DNA of 64,000 nucleotides from Luzula sylvatica (Eukaryota > Streptophyta > Magnoliopsida > Poales > Juncaceae), in assembly GCA_946800325.1 (NCBI GenBank), contig OX326959.1, positions 19,932,862-19,996,861 on the forward strand, given 5' to 3'. Both the position numbers and the translations under genes were made by a program. How positions within the stretch are numbered: position 1 is the stretch's first letter; every line of letters begins with the position of its first letter. This document shows, in pieces, positions 54,128 through 64,000 of this stretch. The notes beneath the pieces are model-generated. The model did not search any database. It was not told the origin of the DNA and saw only the letters and a list, made by a program, of their open reading frames with translations.

Positions 54128-55687
54128 TTAGCTGCCTTCCTACATATACCCACTACCTAACTAATTTACTAACTAACTCACTAACTAACTAACTAATTAA
54201 CTAACTAACTGCTAGCAAACTGACTAACAAACAAACTAACCACCTTTCTACATACATATGAACTAACTAACTAACTAATTAACTAACTAACTAACTACTA
54301 CATAACTAACTAACTTACTAACTAACCAACTAACTACATAACAACTAACTAACTAACTAATTAACTAACTAATTAACTACATAACTAACTAACTGACCAC
54401 TAGCTAAGTAGCTAAGTAGCTAACTAACTAACTACCTACCTTCCTGCATACCCACTATTTAACTAACTAAATAACTAACTAACTACTGGCTTACTAACTA
54501 ACTAACTAACTAACTAACTAAATAACGTACTAATTGACTAACTAGCTAACTAACTAACTAACAAATAGATAACTAACTAACTAACTAACTAACTAACAAA
54601 TAGATAACTAACTAACTAACTAACTATTTAACTAACTAATTTCCTTCTTATATACATATTAACTAACTAACTAACTAACTAATTAACTAACTAACTAACT
54701 AGCTAGCTACCTTCCTACATACCCACTAACTAATTACTTTACTAACTAACTAACTAACTAATTAACAAACTAACTAGCTAACTTACTACTAGTTAACTAA
54801 CTAACTAACTAACTAATTAACTAACTAACTAACTAACAAACTTCCAACATACCTATTAACTAACTAACTAACTAACTAACTAAATAACTACTAGATAACT
54901 AACTAACTAACTAACTGACTAATTAACTAACTATCTAACTATTTAACTAACTACCTTCTTACATAAATATTAACTAACTAACTAACTGACTAACTAATTA
55001 ACTAACAACCTAACTAACTAACTAACTAACTAACTAATTAACTAACTAACTAACTAAGTACCTTCGTACATACCCACTAATTAACAAACTAACTAACTAA
55101 CTAACTAGCCAACTAACTAACTAGCTACCTTCCCACATACCCACTATCTAACTAACTAAAAAACTAATTAACAAACTAATGGATTAACTATTTAACTAAC
55201 TAACTAACTACTAGCTAACTAACTAATTAACTAACTAACTAACTAATTAACTAACTAACTAACTAACAAGCTAACTAACTGATTAACTAACTAACTATCT
55301 ATCTAGCCAAATTACTAACTACCTAACTAACTAACAAACTAACAAACTACATACCCACTAACTAACTAACTAACTAACAAATTTACTAACAAATTAACTA
55401 ACTAACTAAATAACTAACTAACTAATGACTAGCTAACTAGCTAGCTTGCTAGCTAACTGACTAACTTACTAACTAACTACCTACCTTCATGCATACCCAC
55501 TAACTAACTAACTAACTAACTAACTAATTAACTAACTAATTATCTAACTAAATAACTAACTAACTATCTGACTAACTAACTACTTGCTAACAAACTAACT
55601 AACTAACTAACTAATTAACTAACTAAATAACTAACTAACTAATTAACTAACTAACTAACTAACTAATTAACTAACTAACTAGCCAAA

Positions 55688-55721
<34 letters not shown>

Positions 55722-55920
55722 CATACCCACTAACTAACTAACTGACTAACTAACTAACTAACAAAAAAACAAACTAATTAGCTAACTGTTTAACTAACAA
55801 ACTCACTAAATAATTAATTAATTAATTAACTAACTACTAGCTAACTAACAAACTAACTAACTAATTAACAAACTAACTTACTTACTAACTAACTAACTAC
55901 TAGCTCACTAACTAACAAAC

Positions 55921-55955
<35 letters not shown>

Positions 55956-56191
55956 TTACGAACTAACTAACTAACTAACTAAATAACTAACCACTAGCTA
56001 ACTAACTGACTAAGTAACTATTTAACTAACTTACTAACTAACTACCATCATACATACATATTAACTAACTAATTAACTAACTACCTAACTTAATAATTAA
56101 CTAACTACCTTCCTACAAACCCTCTAACTAACCAACTAACTAATTAAGTAACTAACTAACTAACTAACAAACTATTTTCGTACATACCTAT

Positions 56192-56237
<46 letters not shown>

Positions 56238-57085
56238 CCTTCCTACATACCCACTAACTAACTAACTACCTAACTAACTAACTAACTATTTACCTTTTTA
56301 TTTAACTTAACTAACTAACAACCTGCTTATATACATATTAACTATCTAACTAACCAACTAACCAGCTACCTAACTAAATAATTAACTATTTACTTTCCAA
56401 CATATACCCACTACCTAACTAATTTACTAACTAACTCACTAATTAACTAACTAATTAACTAACTAACTAACTAACTACTAGCAAACTAACTAACTTACTA
56501 ATTAATTAACTAACTAACTAACTTATTAACTAATTAACTAACTAACTACCTTCCTACATACCCAAAAAATGTCTAACTAAATAACGAACTAATTAACTAA
56601 CTAACTAACTAATCAACTAACTAACTAACTAACTAACTAACCACTAGCTTACTAACTATCTAACTAATTAACTAACTTACTAACAAACTACCTTCATACA
56701 TACATATTAACTAACTAATTAACTAACTACCTAACTTACTAATTAACTAACTACCTTCCAACAAACCCACTAACTAACCAACTAACTAATTAAGTAACAA
56801 ACAAACAAACTAACTAACTAACTAACTAACTAACTATTTTCCTACATACCTATTAACTAACTAACTAACTAACTAACAAATTAACTAACTAACTAACTAC
56901 CTACATACCTTCCTACATACCCACTAACTAACTAACTAAATAACTAACTAACAAACTACTAGCTAACTAACTAATTAACTAACTAAATAACTAACTAATT
57001 GACTAACTAACTAACTAACTAACTAACAAACATATAACTAACTAACTAAGAATTTAACTAACTAACTTCCTTCTTATATACATAT

Positions 57086-57124
<39 letters not shown>

Positions 57125-58563
57125 TTAACAAACTAACTAACTAACTAACTAGCTACCTTCCTACATACCCACTAACTAATTAATTTACTAACTAACTAAC
57201 TAATTATCTAACTAACTAGCTAACTTACTACTAGCTGACTAACCGACTAACTAACTAACTTCCAACATACCTATTCACTAACTAACTAACTTACTAACTA
57301 ACTAACTACTAGATAACTAACTAACTAACAAACTAACTGACTAACTAATTAACTAACTATCTAACTATCTAACTAACTACCTTCTTATATAACTATTAAC
57401 TAACTAACTAACTAACTAACTCACTAATTAACTAACGACCTAACTAACTAACTAACTAACTGACTGACTAACAAACTAACTACCTTCCTACATACCCACT
57501 AACTAACTAACTACCTAACTAACTAACTAACTATTTACCTTTTTATTTAACTTAAATAACTAACAACCTTCTTATATACGTATTAACTAACTAACTAACC
57601 AACTAACTAGCTAACTGACTAACTAACTAACTAATTAGCTATCTGACTAACTAACCAGCTACCTTCCTACATATACCCACTACCTAACTAATTTACTAAC
57701 TAACTCACCTACTAACTAAATATTAAACTAACTAACTAACTATTTGCAAACTAACTAACTAACTAACTAACTAATTAACTAACTAACTAACTACTAGATA
57801 ACTAACTAACTTACTAACTAACCAACTAACTACATACCCACTAACTAACTAACTAATTAACTAACTAATTAACTACATAACTAACTAACTGACTACTAGC
57901 TAAGTAGCTAACTAACTAACTAACTAACTACCTACCTTCCTGCATACCCGCTAACTAACTAACTAAATAATTAACTACTAGCTGACTAACGAACTAACTA
58001 AATAACTAACTAATTGACAAATTAACGAACTAACAAATCACTAACTACCTAGCTAGCTAGCGAGCTAGCTACCTAACTAACTAACTACCTAACTACCTTC
58101 ATGCATACCCACTTACTAACTAACTGACTAACGAACTAATTAACTAACTAATTATCTAACTAATTAACTAACTAACTATCTGACTAACTAACTAACTGAC
58201 TAACTAACTACTAGCTATCAAACTAACTAACTAACTAACTAATAAACTAACTAACTAACTAACTAACTGACTAACTAACTAACTAACTAGGCAAATAACT
58301 AACTAACTAACAAACTTAATAACTAACTTACTACCTAACCAACTACATACCCACTAACTAACTAACTCACTAACTAACTAACTAACAAACAAACAAACTA
58401 ATTAGCTAACTGTTTAACTAACTAACTAACTAACTAAATAACTCACTAATTAACTAACTAACTACTAGCTAACTAACATACTAACTAACTGATTAACAAA
58501 CTAACTTATTAACTAACTAACTAACTAACTAAGGAACTAACTAACTAGCTAACTAACTAACTG

Positions 58564-58613
<50 letters not shown>

Positions 58614-59299
58614 CACTAGCTAACTAACTAACTAACTAATTAACTAACTTACTAACTAACTACCTTCATACATACCAATTAACTAACTAATTAACTAACT
58701 ACCTAACTTACTAATTAACTAACTACCTTCCTACAAACCCACTAACTACACAACTAACTAATTAAGTAAGTAAGTAACTAACTCACTAACTAGTAAGTAA
58801 CTAACTAACTAACTAACTAATTAGCTAACTGACTAACAAACTAGCTACCTTCCTACATATACCCACTACATAACTAATTTACTAACTAACTCACTAACTA
58901 ACTAAGTAATTAAATAACTAACTACTAGATAACTAACTAACTTATTAACTAACCAACTAACTACATACCCACTAACTAACTAACTAACTATCTTTCTACA
59001 TACATATTAACTAATCACCTTTCTACATACATATTAACTAACTAACTAACTAATTAACTAACTAACTAACTACTAGATAACTAACTAACTTATTAACTAA
59101 CCAACTAACTACATACCCACTAACTAACTAACTAATTAACTACATAACTAACTAACTGACCACTTGCTAAGTAGCTAACTAACTAACTAACTAACTAACT
59201 ATCCACCTACCTGCATACCCACTATTTAACTAACTAAATAACTAACTAACTACTGGCTAACTAACTAACTAACGAGCTAACTAAATAACTAACTAATTG

Positions 59300-59333
<34 letters not shown>

Positions 59334-59494
59334 AACTAGATAACTAACTAACTAACTGACTAACTAACAAATAGACAATTAACTAACTAACTAACTATTT
59401 AACTAACTAACTTCCTTCTTATATACATATTAACTAACTAACTAACTAACTAACTTACTAACTAACTAACTACTAGCTCTCTAATTAACTAACT
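53533..59494 (-). repeat. CTAA-polarity block 13
   Basis: About 6 kb of CTAA polarity. The first 1.7 kb duplicates 10906-12680. The last part (about 58840-59494) duplicates about 3200-3858. AT-rich markers lie near 54015, 56289 and 57535. No genes. Confidence 0.9.
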
Positions 59495-59502
59495 AGTTAG
59501 TT
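59487..59502. repeat. 16-bp perfect palindrome, duplicate of the switch at 3851
   Basis: Same palindrome and flanks as at 3851-3866, at an offset of 55636, showing that the switch point was copied as part of a larger segment. Confidence 0.85.
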
Positions 59503-59812
59503 AGTTAATTAGGTATGTATGAAGGTAGTTAGTTAATTAATTAGTTAGCTAATTATTTAGTTAATTCGTTAGTTAGTTAGTTTGTTAGTTACTTAGTTAG
59601 TAGTCAGTTAGTTAGTTAGTCAGTTAGATAGGTAGTGGGTATGTAGGAAGGTAATTAGTTAGTTAGTTAGTTAATTAGTTAGTTAGTCAGTTAGTATGTT
59701 AGCCAATAGGTATGTAGGAAGTTAGTTAGTTAGTTATTTAGTTAGTTAGTGGGTTTGTAGGTAGGTACTTAGGTAGTTTGTTAGTTAGTTAATTAATAGG
59801 TATGTATGACGG

Positions 59813-59860
<48 letters not shown>

Positions 59861-59994
59861 GAGCTTGTAGTTAATTAGTTAACAAGTTAGTTAGTTAATC
59901 AGTTAGTTACTTTGTTAGCTAGTAGTTAGTTAGTTAGTTATTTAGTTAGTTAGTAAGTTAGTTCGTTAGTAATCTAGTAGTTAGTTAGTAAGTC

Positions 59995-60039
<45 letters not shown>

Positions 60040-61201
60040 CCTATTAGTCAGTTAGTTGGTTAGTTATTTAGTTAGTTAGGTTGTTAGTTAATTCTTTAGT
60101 AAGTTAGTTAGTTAATATGTATGTAAGAAGGTAGTAAATTATTTAGTTACATGGGCAGTTAGTCAGTTAGTTAGTTAGTTAGTTAGTTACCTAGTAGTTA
60201 GTCAATTCGTTAGTTAGTTAGTCAACTAGTTAGTTAGTTAGTTAGTTAGTTAGCTAGTAGTTGGCTAGTAGTTAGTTAGTGAGTTAGTGAGTTAGTTAGT
60301 TATTTAGTGGGTATGTAGGAAGGTAGTTAGTTAGTTAGTTAGTTAATAAGTCAGTGATTTAGTTAGTTAGTTGGTTACTTAGTTAGTTAGTTAGTTACTT
60401 AGTTAGTTAGCTGGTTAGCTAGTGGTCAGTTAGTTAGTTAGTTAGTTATATAGTTATTTAGCGAGTTAGTTAGTTAGGTAGTTATTTAGTTAGTTAGTTT
60501 ATATGTATGTAGAAGGTAGTTAGTTAGTTAGATAGTTAGTTAAATAGTTAGTTAGTTAGTTAGTCAGTTAGCTAGTTAGTTATCTATTAGGTAGTTAGTT
60601 AATTAATTAGTTATTCAATTAATTAGTTACTTTGTTAGCTAGTAGTTAGTTAGATAGTTTGTTAGTTAGTTAGTTAGTGGGTATGTAGGAAGGTAGTTAG
60701 TTAGTTAGTTAGTTAGTTAATTAGTTAGTTAGTTAGTTAAAAGGTACGTAGGAAGATAGTTAGTTAGTTAGGTAGTTAGTTAGTGAGTTAGTTAATTAGT
60801 TAGTTAGTTAGTGGGTTTGTTGGAAGGTAGTTAGGTAATTAGTTAGTGAGGTAGTTAGTTAGCTAGTTAGTTAGTTAGTTAATTAGTTAGTTAGTGAGCT
60901 AGTAGTTTGTTAGTCAGTTAGTTAGTTAGTTAGCTAGTAGTTATCTTGTTAGTTAGCTAGTTAATTAGTCAGTTAGTTAATTCGTTAGTTAGTTAGTTTG
61001 TTAGTTAATATGCATATAAGAAGGTAGTTAGTTTCTTAGTAAAATAGTTAGGTAGTTAGTTAGTTAGTTTTTTAGTTAGTTAGTTATCTATTAGTAAGAT
61101 AGTTAGTTAGTTAATTAGTCTGTTATTCAATTTATTAGTTAGTTAGTTAGCTAGTAGTTAGTTAGTTAGTTAGTTTTTTTGTTAGTCAATTAGTTAGTAA
61201 G
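59495..61201 (+). repeat. TTAG-polarity block 14, right end of the array
   Basis: It starts at the same 16-bp palindrome (59487-59502) as block 3 and follows block 3 and block 5 homology (4.3 kb and 13.5 kb). It stops at GTAAG, immediately before the TG of a copia LTR. Confidence 0.9.
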
Positions 61202-62235
61202 TGTTGGGAAATATCCTCGACCCCGGGCCCGCGCAGCGGAATGAAGGCCCGGTCCGATTCCCCGATTCCCGAGATCACGCCACGACTTCGAGGGTACGAT
61301 GCGAATAGAAGGATAGATCTATACCGGTGCCAATTGATGGCACACGAAGGCTTGATCGCGGCCTTCTATTTCCTGTCACGTTGGTGACAATCCGCGCGTC
61401 CCATACCACGCGTCCTTCACCAATCGTTTGCTACGCCGGTTCACTCGACTTCATCCTCGTGCGTCCAAGCGTTTCCACCGTCTTTCTTACTCGAGTCGAT
61501 CACAATCGAAGAGTCACAAACGTCACTCCTCTACTTGTATCCACAGTGATTCGTAAGACGTCGGTCGCGGATGCACCTGCCTAGACGATGCACCGGCGAA
61601 CTTGCTCGATCTAATCGATTCTCTATCACTCGAGAAACTCCTTTCTCGATTTCTCTCTCTTCGCACCTTTTCACTCACAAAAGATCAAATCTGAATTTGC
61701 TCTTTTTCTCTTGTGTCTTTGGCAGAATAATCTGATTGAATTTCTTTTTGAGGAGAGAGAAAGTATCCTATTTATATCTAATAGGATCAGGATTAGCCAA
61801 AAGGCATGTATATCCAATATACATCCTTTCACACAGAATACTGCATGAACCTGGTCAGTATTCTGTCCAGACGAAATTGATAAATTTCTCTGACAGAAAA
61901 TCACCCAACATGAAAGTTGTAGATAATCTTAGTATCTACACAACCCAATTTGGTCCAGCCCAATTGGATTTCGTATGCAAAAGTTATGACTGTTTTACTA
62001 ACTGTATGTCATACTGTTTCACCCTTTCGGTATTTCACATAAACGACACTGATACTTCGTTCATATGAAATATATTTCTACATGAAGGTTATAGATAATC
62101 CAATTATCTGTCTAAGCCAATTTGAACCATTCAAATCGGATTTTCCCACTGACATTTATGGCCACGAATGTACGCTTACATTCGTTCATCCACGTGTACA
62201 CTTTTACGGTTGATCCCGAAACTGTATTTCCTTCA
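61202..62235 (-). mobile_element. Ty1-copia 3' LTR, 1034 bp, inserted in the array
   Basis: On plus it runs from TGTTGGGAAATATCC to TTTCCTTCA; in element sense (minus) it starts TGAAGG and ends CCAACA. It aligns over its whole length with the solo LTR at 47827-48826. A polypurine tract abuts its 5' (sense) end and pol remnants lie beyond that, so this is the 3' LTR of a minus-strand element whose 5' LTR is right of the window. The array sequence immediately left is GTAAG, the expected target duplication. Short open frames here are LTR sequence, not genes. Confidence 0.92.
61767..61778 (-). promoter_or_regulatory. TATA box of the 3' LTR
   Basis: The minus strand reads GATATAAATAGG at the position equivalent to the TATA box of the solo LTR. 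Transcription from this LTR would run left into the TTAG array. Confidence 0.65.
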
Positions 62236-62246
62236 GTCTCCCACTC
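62236..62246 (-). other. Polypurine tract (PPT) of the copia element
   Basis: The minus strand reads GAGTGGGAGAC directly upstream of the LTR's TGAAGG. It resembles the GTGGGAGA-type PPT of many plant copia elements, which primes plus-strand DNA synthesis. It fixes the element's orientation and the LTR boundary. Confidence 0.8.
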
Positions 62247-63357
62247 AATTTCAGATCTACCTAAAAGGTACTCATGCATATCCAATACGCACGATTTTAG
62301 AGAATATAGCTCGCGTATCAAATACCAAGCTATGCACATCCAATGTGCCGATTTTATGATCAAGCCCGACTTAGTACGACTCGTTGTGTGACCATGTAGG
62401 TTCGACTTAACGATGGCAGTAGGTTGTTTCCAATGCCTACAAGCTCATGAGCGGGATCTAGTCACTCCATCATAGCTACCCATGTTAAACGAATAATGAT
62501 TGTGATCATTGTGCCTATCTCGAATAGCGGTTACTAGATCTCTTGTTTACGATATCCGTTAATCAAAAGGCATGGTAATAGTCATCCTTATAATTTGATT
62601 AACTACACTTATTCCCCGATTCCGAGTTGATTTAACAAATTTCAATCGATATTAACCATTAATATCATTGACTCTGGCCAGAGATTTCGTTAATCGACTC
62701 ATCGAGCGGCGCCTAAGAGATATCTCTTCCTTTCGGAATAAACAATTCTTATCTTGGAGACACACATTGAATTCCGTGTTTCGGACAATACCCAATGATG
62801 ACCCTTTTAACTCCCTGTTACGGTGAGCGTAAGATCATATCAAAGCATTGTGTTACGCACGTAACGCAATCAATGATCCCCTCAAGTTTGAAGAACCTAA
62901 AACCCCATCCGTCGCAAGTCCATATATAATGACTAAACCATGTCATGGTCTCGCGGCTTCGGTCATATCCAATACATGTAACCTAACATATATCTACGTT
63001 CCCGATTCGACAAGCACCTTGTCCCATGATTAGAAAAACATAATCATCTCCTCAGCTAACGTACTAGTGTATGCGTTCAGTCTATTATCTAATAATAGAA
63101 ATGCTTCTCTCTTAAGCAAGCTGATACGCGACTAGGGATGTTTAGAAATGACACTTTAAGTGTGACGGTTTTGCTGCACATAGTCCTCAACCATGTTGAC
63201 GTCCACACAAGTTCAAATCAAGGTTCATGTAACAATCATATTACACAACCCGCACACAGTTTTCATATAAGGTGAATGCATATTAATTTAAGTAAACAAA
63301 ATTTTTAAAAGGGATGCATTCATATGGACTAAGTATTTGGGTGATACAACGTTTACC
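62247..63357 (-). mobile_element. Copia element 3' noncoding internal region
   Basis: About 1.1 kb lies between the pol remnant and the PPT. I see no open frame of useful length and no family motif on either strand. It is mixed-composition DNA without satellite units. A long untranslated stretch between RNase H and the PPT is known in some plant copia lineages, and that is the simplest reading. I see no evidence of a host gene or an extra coding domain. Confidence 0.7.
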
Positions 63358-63379
63358 TATGGGTATCTCCATACCCATA
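63358..63379. repeat. Inverted repeat with 9-bp arms, one unit of a 74-bp-spaced direct repeat
   Basis: TATGGGTAT and ATACCCATA flank the loop CTCC, forming a potential stem-loop. The 18-bp core GGTATCTCCATACCCATA (63362-63379) recurs at 63436-63453 and, in the left fragment, at 56-73. It lies just past the end of pol in the element. Confidence 0.75.
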
Positions 63380-63700
63380 ACCTGCGAGGACTATCGTATT
63401 AGATAACTACACTCTACTCTCTTCTTCCTCCTCTAGGTATCTCCATACCCATAGTCATCGCATGTCAGTCACGCGCGACTAGAGAGAGCGGTTTTGTAAA
63501 CGGGTCCGCATGTTCCCGCTAGTGTTAATCATCATCAGGATTGGAACATTTCCAATACCTACGATCACGTCTTTTCATAAAATTTCATGGATCAAATGAA
63601 ATTTTCTGAGTATTGGCTAGACGTGGTTATGACCTCGGCATTTTTGGCTTGTACTATTGCGTCTCACATCGAGCCGTTGAAAATTTCTGCCATTCGACAT
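63380..63700 (-). pseudogene. Decayed Ty1-copia RNase H region
   Basis: RNase H would degrade the RNA strand of the element's RNA-DNA hybrid. Read on minus, QAK lies at 63651-63643, then in a shifted frame comes text ending PILRKFHLIHEI (63637-63581), broken by a stop after RGHNHV, then in a further frame ADPFTKPL at 63509-63486. These match, in order, the family's AQAKEPRSH, HILRKFHLI and ADPFTKPL landmarks. At least two frameshifts and several stops make it non-functional. The part 63381-63587 is the stretch shared with the left window edge. Confidence 0.85.
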
Positions 63701-64000
63701 TTCTATTTAACTCCGCCAAGGAGTAATATGTTGAAAACCATTTTCAACAATATGTCGATATATGTGCTATAACATAGAACGAGGAACTTCTTAGATCTAT
63801 CCTATAGATCTTCACGCTTATTTCATAAGCGGTCTCGTCTAAATCCTTTGTCGTTACAAGAAATATAACGCAGCTCCCACTAACCTTCATGTGTACACAA
63901 AGTTTCCATTCGTTTCGACAATTTTATAACATTTTATAACTTCGTCAAAACGAATATTCCAATTCCGAGAATCTTTCTCTAATCCATCATATGGATCGTT
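63701..64000 (-). pseudogene. Decayed Ty1-copia reverse transcriptase with the YVDD region deleted
   Basis: The element's RNA-dependent DNA polymerase, read on minus from the window end. One frame gives YDGLEKDSRNWNIRFDE (WNIRFDE at 63961-63941) and ends at a stop at 63889. A shifted frame then gives KVSGSCVIFLV and KIYR (63812-63801), leading to STYC and a stop at 63746. In intact copia RTs the segment after FLV carries the catalytic YVDD and about 30 further residues before KDLGEA. Here FLV is followed within three residues by KDLDETA, so the catalytic site is missing. The sequence between the end of RT and RNase H also looks shortened. The upstream part lies beyond the window. Confidence 0.85.

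Larger units (their letters stand above)
208..61201. repeat. TTAG/CTAA tetranucleotide satellite array with 19-nt boxes (interrupted by a solo LTR)
   Basis: About 60 kb of sequence is built almost wholly from TTAG (or its complement CTAA) with single-base variants such as ATTA, GATA, GTGA, GTCA and GCTA. The tracts are interrupted by a 19-nt box that varies around GTGGGTATGTAGGAAGGTA and by a 7-nt box such as TCTAGTA or GCTAGTA. Both boxes are one base short of a multiple of four, so each shifts the tetranucleotide register by one. Stop codons occur in all six frames of the core unit, and no coding potential is seen. The plus strand switches between G-containing and C-containing polarity at about a dozen sharp points. 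The only foreign DNA inside is the solo LTR at 47827-48826. It lacks the G-runs of plant (TTTAGGG) or insect (TTAGG) telomere repeats. Confidence 0.95.

Noticed and set aside
208..61201. Telomeric repeat array
   Set aside because: The unit is TTAG without G-runs; neither TTTAGGG nor TTAGG arrays occur, and the polarity flips repeatedly, unlike a telomere.
208..61201. CRISPR-like array (repeats with spacers)
   Set aside because: The boxes are the conserved part and the tracts between them are low-complexity TTAG, with no unique spacers and no cas genes; the context is a plant genome.
61327..62391. Open frames of 63-110 codons on both strands
   Set aside because: They overlap one another on both strands within the LTR and its immediate flank, and frames are not conserved between the two LTRs.
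62848..63033. Plus-strand open frame of 61 codons
   Set aside because: It is antisense to the copia element in its 3' noncoding region, with no recognisable features.
63358..63379. Intrinsic transcription terminator
   Set aside because: A stem-loop is possible, but this is eukaryotic retrotransposon DNA with no T-run logic, and the motif is part of a direct repeat.
63587..63772. Plus-strand open frame of 61 codons
   Set aside because: It is the antisense shadow of the decayed RNase H/RT region, whose minus-strand motifs are recognisable.

Overview
This window reads as repetitive, gene-free nuclear DNA from a plant. The evidence is Ty1-copia retrotransposon sequence: degenerate reverse transcriptase and RNase H text with WNIRFDE and ADPFTKPL motifs, roughly 1-kb TG...CA LTRs, a TATAAATA promoter and a 5-bp target duplication. 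I can support no intact protein-coding gene and no tRNA or rRNA gene. I cannot name the species.

Layout. Positions 1-207 are a fragment of a copia pol pseudogene (C-terminal RNase H, minus strand), cut off exactly where the satellite begins. Positions 208-61201, about 61 kb, are one satellite array built on the tetranucleotide TTAG/CTAA. It flips polarity abruptly about a dozen times, so long TTAG-on-plus blocks alternate with long CTAA-on-plus blocks. The array is not a plain microsatellite. The (GTTA)n tracts are broken at intervals of roughly 60-200 bp by a 19-nt box (about RTRKGTATGTAGGAAGGTA) and by a 7-nt box (KCTAGTA). Box variants recur in a fixed order and form a higher-order repeat of about 1.0-1.1 kb. 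Above that level are kilobase-scale duplications: a 7519-bp tandem duplication (32096-47140), a diverged tandem of about 4.9 kb (16.4-25.1 kb), a 442-bp tandem, several dispersed duplications, and three large imperfect palindromes centred near 920, 10895 and 53550.

Two copia insertions disrupt the right part. One is a solo LTR at 47827-48826 with a clean AGAAG target duplication. The other is the 3' end of a minus-strand element whose 3' LTR (61202-62235) directly abuts the array; its PPT, 3' noncoding region and decayed RNase H and RT run to the window end. The left-edge fragment matches this element's internal region with 3 differences in 207 bp, so related copia sequence lies on both sides of the array.

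No genes work together here. The story is structural: a tetranucleotide satellite that has grown by segmental duplication and inversion and has been invaded by, or joined to, Ty1-copia elements. Every reading frame of (TTAG)n/(CTAA)n meets a stop within 12 nt, which explains the absence of open frames in the array.
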